Origin: Byssothecium circinans
Lineage: Eukaryota > Ascomycota > Dothideomycetes > Pleosporales > Massarinaceae
NCBI GenBank assembly: GCA_010015675.1
Contig: ML976988.1
Span: 885,079 to 949,078 of the forward strand
Direction of reading: 5' to 3'
Length of the DNA: 64,000 nt
The notes beneath the pieces are model-generated. The model had not been told where the DNA came from. It worked only from the letters and a program-made list of their open reading frames with translations, and did no database searches. Position 1 is the first letter of the stretch. Every line of letters starts with the position of its first letter. A program made the position numbers and the translations under genes. This document shows positions 58,185-64,000 of the stretch, in pieces.

Positions 58185-59758
58185 ATGCGTTCCTTTGTTT
58201 CGCTTCTGGCTACGGCTGCTGTCCTCGCCAGCTGTTCCTTTGCGGCTCCATCTATCAAGCACGACAAGCGTTCCCTTGTCGAACGTGATGGCGTTACGTA
58301 CAACGTGTTCGAGCATGCTGCTACTGGCGCAAAGCTGGAGTTTGTGAACAACTCGGGCATCTGCGAGACAACGCCAGGCGTCAAACAGTACTCTGGGTAC
58401 CTGTCCGTGGGGACCAACATGAACATGTGGTTCTGGTAAGTTTCTTCTGTCTAAATGAATAATGGGAACTGATTGGAAAAAGGTTCTTTGAAGCGCGGCA
58501 GAACCCATCGACCGCTCCTCTTGCTGCCTGGTTCAATGGGGGCCCCGGCTGTTCGTCAATGATCGGATTGTTTCAAGAGAACGGTCCATGCAAGTTCAAT
58601 GTTGGCTCTTCGAACACACCTGTCAACAACACCCACAGCTTCAACAATTATGCCAACATGATCTACATTGACCAGCCAATCGGCGTCGGGTTCTCTTATG
58701 GAACAGATACTGTGACCTCCACTGAGACGGCTGCTCCCTTCGTGTGGAAGCTCATCCAGGCCTTTTACTCTTCGTTTCCAGAGTATAAATCCCGTGATTT
58801 TGGCATTTTCACAGAATCGTACGGCGGACACTATGGCCCCGAGTTCGCCAAGTATATTCTCGATCAGAACCAGGGCTACGCTGGCGAGAAGATCAACATT
58901 GTCGCCCTTGGTATCAACAATGGTTGGTTCGACGCTCAGATCCAGGAAGCTTCGTACATCACCTATGCTTACAACAACACCTACAAGAAGATCCTGTCAG
59001 ACAGCCAGTACATATCCATCACCAACACTTACAACAGCAGGTGCAAGCCGGCTCTCGATTCTTGTGCCTCAACGGGAACGAATACCGCATGCAAGAATGC
59101 CAACAGTATCTGTTACAGCTCAGTCGAAGGCGCTATCGCGTCAGCGGCAGACTTTGACGTGTATGATGTTCGTGCACCGAGCAACGATCCGGAGCCTCCA
59201 GCAAATTACGCCAAGTACTTGACCACTGCATCCGTAGTCAAGGTATGTATCGAGTCCTTGATGTCTCGTGGATCGCATGTACTAATCAAATCGGTAGGCC
59301 ATTGGTGCTCAAAGCACGTATCAAGAATGCCCTGATGCACCATACAACAAGTTTACTACTACAGGCGACGGACCTCGATCTTTCCTGGACGAATTGAGTG
59401 AGGTCGTCTCTGCAGGCGTCAACACACTGATATGGGCAGGCGATGCCGATTGGATTTGTAACTGGTACGGTGTCTGGGACGTTGTTAATGCTGTTTCCTG
59501 GTCCGGAAAGGCTGCTTTCAACGCAAAGTCTGTGGCGCCGTACAAGGTCAACGGCAAGGAGGGTGGCACCTTCAAGACGGAAGGCAACCTGTCATTCCTT
59601 AGAGTGTACGCGGCTGGCCACGAGGTCATGTACTACCGTAAGTATCCTCCGGGTGTTGAATTATTTCGAATTTACGATACTAATATGTGGCAGAGCCCGA
59701 GTTGTCGCTCCAGGCATTTATCCAGACGATGAAGAAGGGACCGATCGCGTCGACATAG
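58185..59758 (+). CDS. Secreted serine carboxypeptidase S1 (peptidase S10)
   Basis: Four exons: 58185-58435, 58483-59242, 59298-59637 and 59694-59758, giving 471 residues. A signal peptide ([20 protein letters not shown]) is followed by a short propeptide ending in KR-type sites (KHDKR). The mature chain has the oxyanion block [11 protein letters not shown], the nucleophile in [12 protein letters not shown], the catalytic Asp in [13 protein letters not shown] and His in [12 protein letters not shown]10 carboxypeptidases remove C-terminal residues at acidic pH, and secreted fungal forms feed on external protein. Cysteines suitable for disulfides and several N-glycosylation sites (NNT, NNS) are present. 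Catalytic residues are complete. Confidence 0.95.
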
Positions 59759-60790
59759 TGCAAACGATGCCATCCAGTTTCCTAGGCGTATTCCCAATAT
59801 GAGAATAAACAATTGAAACGTTTTTGTCCTTCCATTCGTACGTGAATGTTTTTGAAGTCGAGAAACTGTATAATCCTTCAACGTAGTGTCTAGCGTGACT
59901 ATGCTTCTTCGTGTTCGCTTTCCGGCTTAACATGGTATAAGGTCGGTAGGAGAGCGCACAAAGGAAGAGTTTCCTCCATGACCAAAGGTCTCTGCTGATC
60001 ATATTGTTGTATAGATATCCGTCGTCTTCAAAGTTTGAACGCACTATTTATTATCAAGGAGATCTCCAAATTTTGGGTTGCACCGGATAATGGTGGAAAT
60101 AGAAAGGCTGGGCATGCATGTCGAAACATTCCACCAGTCAAGGCTCGACCGTAGTGATTGGGAATCAGTGGGCCGATTTGAAGCCGTTATCTTGGATGCA
60201 AACATGAGATGTTGGTAGTCATAACGGGTCAACACGTCACCGAACGAGAAAAACCAATGGGCCCGCAGCCTCACCGGCTTGGTGGGCGGGCGGATAGGCG
60301 GATTAATAACGGGGTGCTCTTCGCCGCAGTTTGCCATAGTGGTGTTTCTTCCAAGGCGCGTGGGATGGAGGCTGGAGCAGACTGGGTGCCATGATCGTCA
60401 CGTCGACAGCAGCGCACCCGCGCCCACCGGTTGTAGTGCAGTTTCGTCGTCGGCTCGGCTTTTGAACGGTTGTATCGCATACGCTTGGCTTGGGAGAAGG
60501 GGCCATTCAATGTTTGAGGGACAAGTCATGATGATGCATGCTTTCTAAGAAATAACGACCGACGACGGCTATGTCAGCTCTTTCAAAGCTTATTCAGGCG
60601 ACAGTGAATGGATGCGGATGTCGGGCCTGCAGCTTCTCAGCCTTCTCTGCGCGGCCGGGCCACCCCACTATGCTTGCCTCATACATTGTAATCCCCACTA
60701 AAACTTACCTCTGCCATCATCTGGGCTACAAAACCTTCAGTCCACCCCGACACTCTTTGCCCACCTCTTTTCTCTCACGTCCTGCCCATC
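59759..60790. other. Intergenic, 1 kb, carboxypeptidase 3' flank and transketolase promoter
   Basis: AT-leaning at the left and CT-rich toward the transketolase start. Short frames have no motifs. Confidence 0.4.
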
Positions 60791-63431
60791 ATGCCGTACG
60801 GAAAAGTCGACGAGCTCGCCATCAACACCATCCGAACCCTCGCGGTATGTCTCTCGTGCTCATCTGCCCCACCACCGTCACCAGCTGCCCCGCTATCGCC
60901 GCTTTCCTCAACAATCAACATGTGCCGTCGGCGCCAGCACACACGATTATCGCGATGAGCTCAATTGCTGATTCTTGTGCTTCTGCAGGTCGATGCCACG
61001 TTCGCGGCCAACTCTGGCCATCCGGGCGCCCCTATGGGCATGGCCCCCGTGGCCCACGTTCTCTTCAACAAGTTCATGACCTTCAACCCCAAGAACCCCG
61101 AATGGGTCAACCGCGACCGTTTTGTCCTCTCGTACGTTTGTATTCCTATACTTTTTTTTTATGCAAAGAGTGGCCCTCCCCAATGGCGCCCTTTTGCGTG
61201 GGCAGCCCGTTTGGAGTGGGATGGAGCAAGCCTGAAACCCTTCTCCGCGGGGTATAATGGATGTTGATGCATTTGCTTTTTTCCTACGCTCAGGCTTCAT
61301 GCCATCTCTGGTGGCTTTAGCCGGCGAAACGAGCATCTCCGCGCGATTCCGCTATTTTGTGGTTTATTTTTTTGTCTGTACTCCAACGACGGAATCGCTG
61401 ACTCCAACCCCAGCAACGGACACGGGTGCATGCTTCAGTATGCTCTACTCCACCTTTTTGGCTATGCATTGAGCATTGACGACTTGAAGTCTTTCCGTGT
61501 AAGTACCCATACCAGTGACAACAATGCCTCCGAGATCGGCTTCTAATCCTGATACAGCAAGTCGACAGCATCACACCCGGTCACCCCGAAGCTCACGACA
61601 CTCCTGGTATCGAAGTCACCACAGGTCCTCTCGGTCAGGGTTTCGCCAACGCTGTCGGCCTTGCTATTGCGCAAGCGCACACTGCGGCCGTCTTCAACAA
61701 GCCCGGCTTCGACCTGATCAACAACTACACATACACCTTCTTCGGTGATGGCTGTGCTATGGAGGGTATTGCCAGCGAAGCTGCATCTACTGCTGGTCAC
61801 TTGCAGCTCGGCAACTTGATCGCCATCTACGACGACAACAAGATCTCCATCGGTATGTTCTTCAACCAATCGGCAATTGAAAGATGCTAATACGGACGCT
61901 CAGATGGTGACACGAAGTGCGCCTTCACTGAGGATGTCTTGAAGCGATTTGAGGCCTACGGCTGGCACACTCTCCACGTCGAGAAGGGCGACTCTGATCT
62001 TGAGGGAATCGAGGCCGCTATCGCTAAGGCCAAGGAGGTCAAGGACAAGCCCACAGTCATCAAGCTGACCACTACCATTGGCTTTGGATCCAAGCTCCAG
62101 GGAACTGGCGGTGTCCACGGCAACCCCCTCAAGGCCGACGACATCAAGCAAGTCAAGGAGAAGTTTGGCTTCGACCCCGAGAAGACTTTCGTCGTGCCCC
62201 AGGAGGTCACCGAGCAGTACCACAAGCATGCTGCCGAAGGAGCTGCCGCTGAGCAGGAGTGGAACAAGCTGTTCGAAAAATACGGCAAAGAACACAAGGA
62301 TCTCCACGCCGACTTGGCTCGACGACTGACCCGCAATCTTCCCGAAGGCTGGCAAAACAAGTTGCCTACATACAAGCCCACAGATCCCGCCATCGCTTCT
62401 CGAAAACTGTCCGAGAGCGTCTTGGAGGCCATCTACGAGACTGTTCCGGAACTGCTCTCTGGTTCCGCTGATTTAACTGGATCGAACAATACGCGCTGGA
62501 AGAAGGCCGTCGACTTCCAGCCCCCCAACCTTGGTATCGGTGACTGGTCTGGCCGGTATCTCAGGTATGGTGTGCGTGAGCACGCCATGGCTGCCATAAT
62601 GAACGGTCTGTCCGCATATGGCACCCTCATCCCTGCTGGCGGAACCTTCCTCAACTTCGTATCATACGCTGCCGGTGCTGTGCGCCTGTCTTCGTTGTCT
62701 CACCAGCGCGTTATCTACGTTGCTACCCACGACTCCATCGGTCTTGGTGAGGATGGTCCTACACATCAGCCTATTGAGACTCTTGCTCACTTCCGTGCTC
62801 TGCCAAACATGATGGTCTGGCGTCCGGCTGATGGTAACGAGACCTCCGCTGCTTACTACATGGCTCTTACCTCAAAGTCGACTCCTTCGATCCTTGCCCT
62901 TACCCGTCAAAACTTGCCTCAACTTGAGGGTTCAACAATCGAGAAGGCTATCAAGGGCGGCTACGTCGCTCTTGAGGCTGAGAACGCCGATGTCACTCTT
63001 GTCTCCACCGGTTCAGAAGTTTCGCTCTGCTTGGAGGCTGTCAAGACGCTCAAGGACAAGGGCAAGACCGCTCGTGTTGTCTCGCTTCCTTGCGTTGAGG
63101 TCTTCGATGCCCAGGACAAGGACTACAGGCTCTCTATCATCCCCGATGGCATCCCCACTTTGAGCGTCGAGGTTATGTCAACGCTCGGCTGGGAGAAGTA
63201 CTCGCACGAGCAATTCGGTCTGAACCGATTTGGTGCCTCCGGTCCTTATAAGGAGGTCTACAAGGTATGTTGACCGAACAACTAGGCGATTACGTATACT
63301 AACATGCGCAACAGAAATTCGAATTCACGCCTGAGGGTATCACCAAGCGTGCCCTGGCTACCATTGACTTCTACAAGGACGTCAAGCCCCTCCGCTCACC
63401 TCTCAACCGCGCCTTCACCCAGCTCATCTAA
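60791..63431 (+). CDS. TKL1: Transketolase
   Basis: Six exons: 60791-60844, 60989-61131, 61414-61498, 61558-61852, 61904-63264 and 63315-63431, giving 684 residues, the family size. Introns 1 and 2 (144 and 282 bp) are longer than the rest (50-59 bp). Thiamine diphosphate motifs are complete: the substrate-binding [18 protein letters not shown], then GDGCAMEGI with DDNKISIDGDT. In the pyrimidine domain come RYGVREHAM and [17 protein letters not shown]. The C-terminal domain includes [12 protein letters not shown]. The enzyme moves two-carbon units between sugar phosphates in the cytosolic non-oxidative pentose phosphate pathway. The short first exon follows the usual fungal structure. Confidence 0.97.
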
Positions 63432-63867
63432 GTCATTGGCTAGATTTGGAACTAATTGTGATGAATGACGGGGACGACTGGTTGTACGGTGGCTATCTCG
63501 GAAGAGGTGGTCGATTAGCTAGCCCGTTCGCGTTTGAAAAGCAAATGCATGTATAGAATTCGATCTTTTGCTCCACCAGTTATGCCCTGGTAGCCAGAAG
63601 CTTGTCATGTGATGGAATTTTCAAGATTATATATGCATTTTGGTGGGTTATCATTATTCGTATCCAACGCGCATCTATGTGTCCGTTTTCGCCATTCCAT
63701 ATCGATCATCATGCGGGAATTCTTCGAAGACAGGAGTAATATTTACTCAAAGATACGATGAATCCTTAAGGTGGACTCAGAGCTCGTTGATACTACTCCC
63801 CCTTGTCATCTACGATGGGACATGCTAGGACTAGACATGGGCTTGACTAGACTTGTCAACAATCAAC
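63432..63867. other. Transketolase 3' flank
   Basis: AT-rich flank with ATGTATAGAATTC-like signals. No supported gene. Confidence 0.4.
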
Positions 63868-64000
63868 TCAACTCAATTTGACCATCAAAATTGAGTTGAG
63901 TTGCATTCAGAGGCCTTCAAGTTGAGTTGAGTTAATTGATAACGTAATCAGTGAGGTCTAAGTTGAGTTGAGTTGAGTTAAGTTCAAGACGTTTAAGTTG
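63868..64000. repeat. TTGAG pentanucleotide repeat clusters with an inverted arrangement
   Basis: Clusters of TTGAG occur at 63893-63910, about 63921-63933 and 63961-63979, with the reverse complement CAACTCAACTCAATT at 63870-63884. The first two face each other across a few bases and can form a hairpin with arms of about 17 bp. The tract reaches the window edge. Confidence 0.85.

Overview
The window is nuclear DNA of a filamentous ascomycete (Pezizomycotina). Many protein genes carry short spliceosomal introns, mostly 46-92 bp, with GT-AG ends and CTRAC-like branch sites. The gene set is typically fungal: a CSL4 exosome subunit, Spg1/Tem1 GTPase, Rrb1, Lcb2, Mdm10, Mrt4, Fex fluoride exporter, serine carboxypeptidase S1, BYS1-type secreted protein and Zn2Cys6 regulators. 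A Dothideomycete-like source is my guess, but the sequence alone does not fix class or species.

Layout. 0.3-9.1 kb is accessory: a degenerate AIG2/GGCT-like protein, an SSU1-type sulfite transporter, a C2H2 finger protein, a small membrane protein of uncertain structure and a secreted BYS1-like protein. 9.1-21 kb is denser: a DUF7719-like membrane protein diverging from a GPI12/PIG-L deacetylase, an F-box protein, a 1051-residue Pro/Ser/Thr-rich protein, CSL4, the septation GTPase and RRB1. 21.5-29.3 kb is accessory again: an unknown ORF next to a 17-bp minisatellite, a SnoaL-like ORF with a stop at a probable tryptophan codon, a multi-exon Zn2Cys6 regulator and two adjacent ORFs interrupted by TGA, the second a RING remnant. 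29.3-36.8 kb holds a CHY zinc-finger (Hot13-like) gene, triosephosphate isomerase, mitoribosomal mL43, U1-70K and an RS-rich protein. 36.8-41.3 kb is gene-poor. 41.3-57.1 kb has LCB2, a homeobox regulator, MDM10, MRT4, FEX and uracil phosphoribosyltransferase. 57.1-64 kb has a palindromic element, a secreted serine carboxypeptidase, transketolase and a TTGAG-repeat tract.

The genes are mostly unlinked housekeeping functions: glycolysis and pentose phosphate pathway, RNA processing, ribosome assembly, sphingolipid synthesis, ERMES and mitochondrial translation. There is no biosynthetic cluster, CRISPR array or complete mobile element. Several genes form divergent pairs with start codons only 213-221 bp apart (9.8, 32.1 and 51.4 kb).

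I did not find a convincing new multi-gene system. The best leads are a decayed duplicate of the MRT4 5' end at about 34.3 kb, the stop-for-tryptophan SnoaL ORF, the Zn2Cys6 gene with a GC-AG intron and a 20-nt microexon, the TGA-interrupted RING locus and the 97-bp palindrome. Exon boundaries were read by eye from splice signals, reading phase and family motifs. They were not checked against transcripts.
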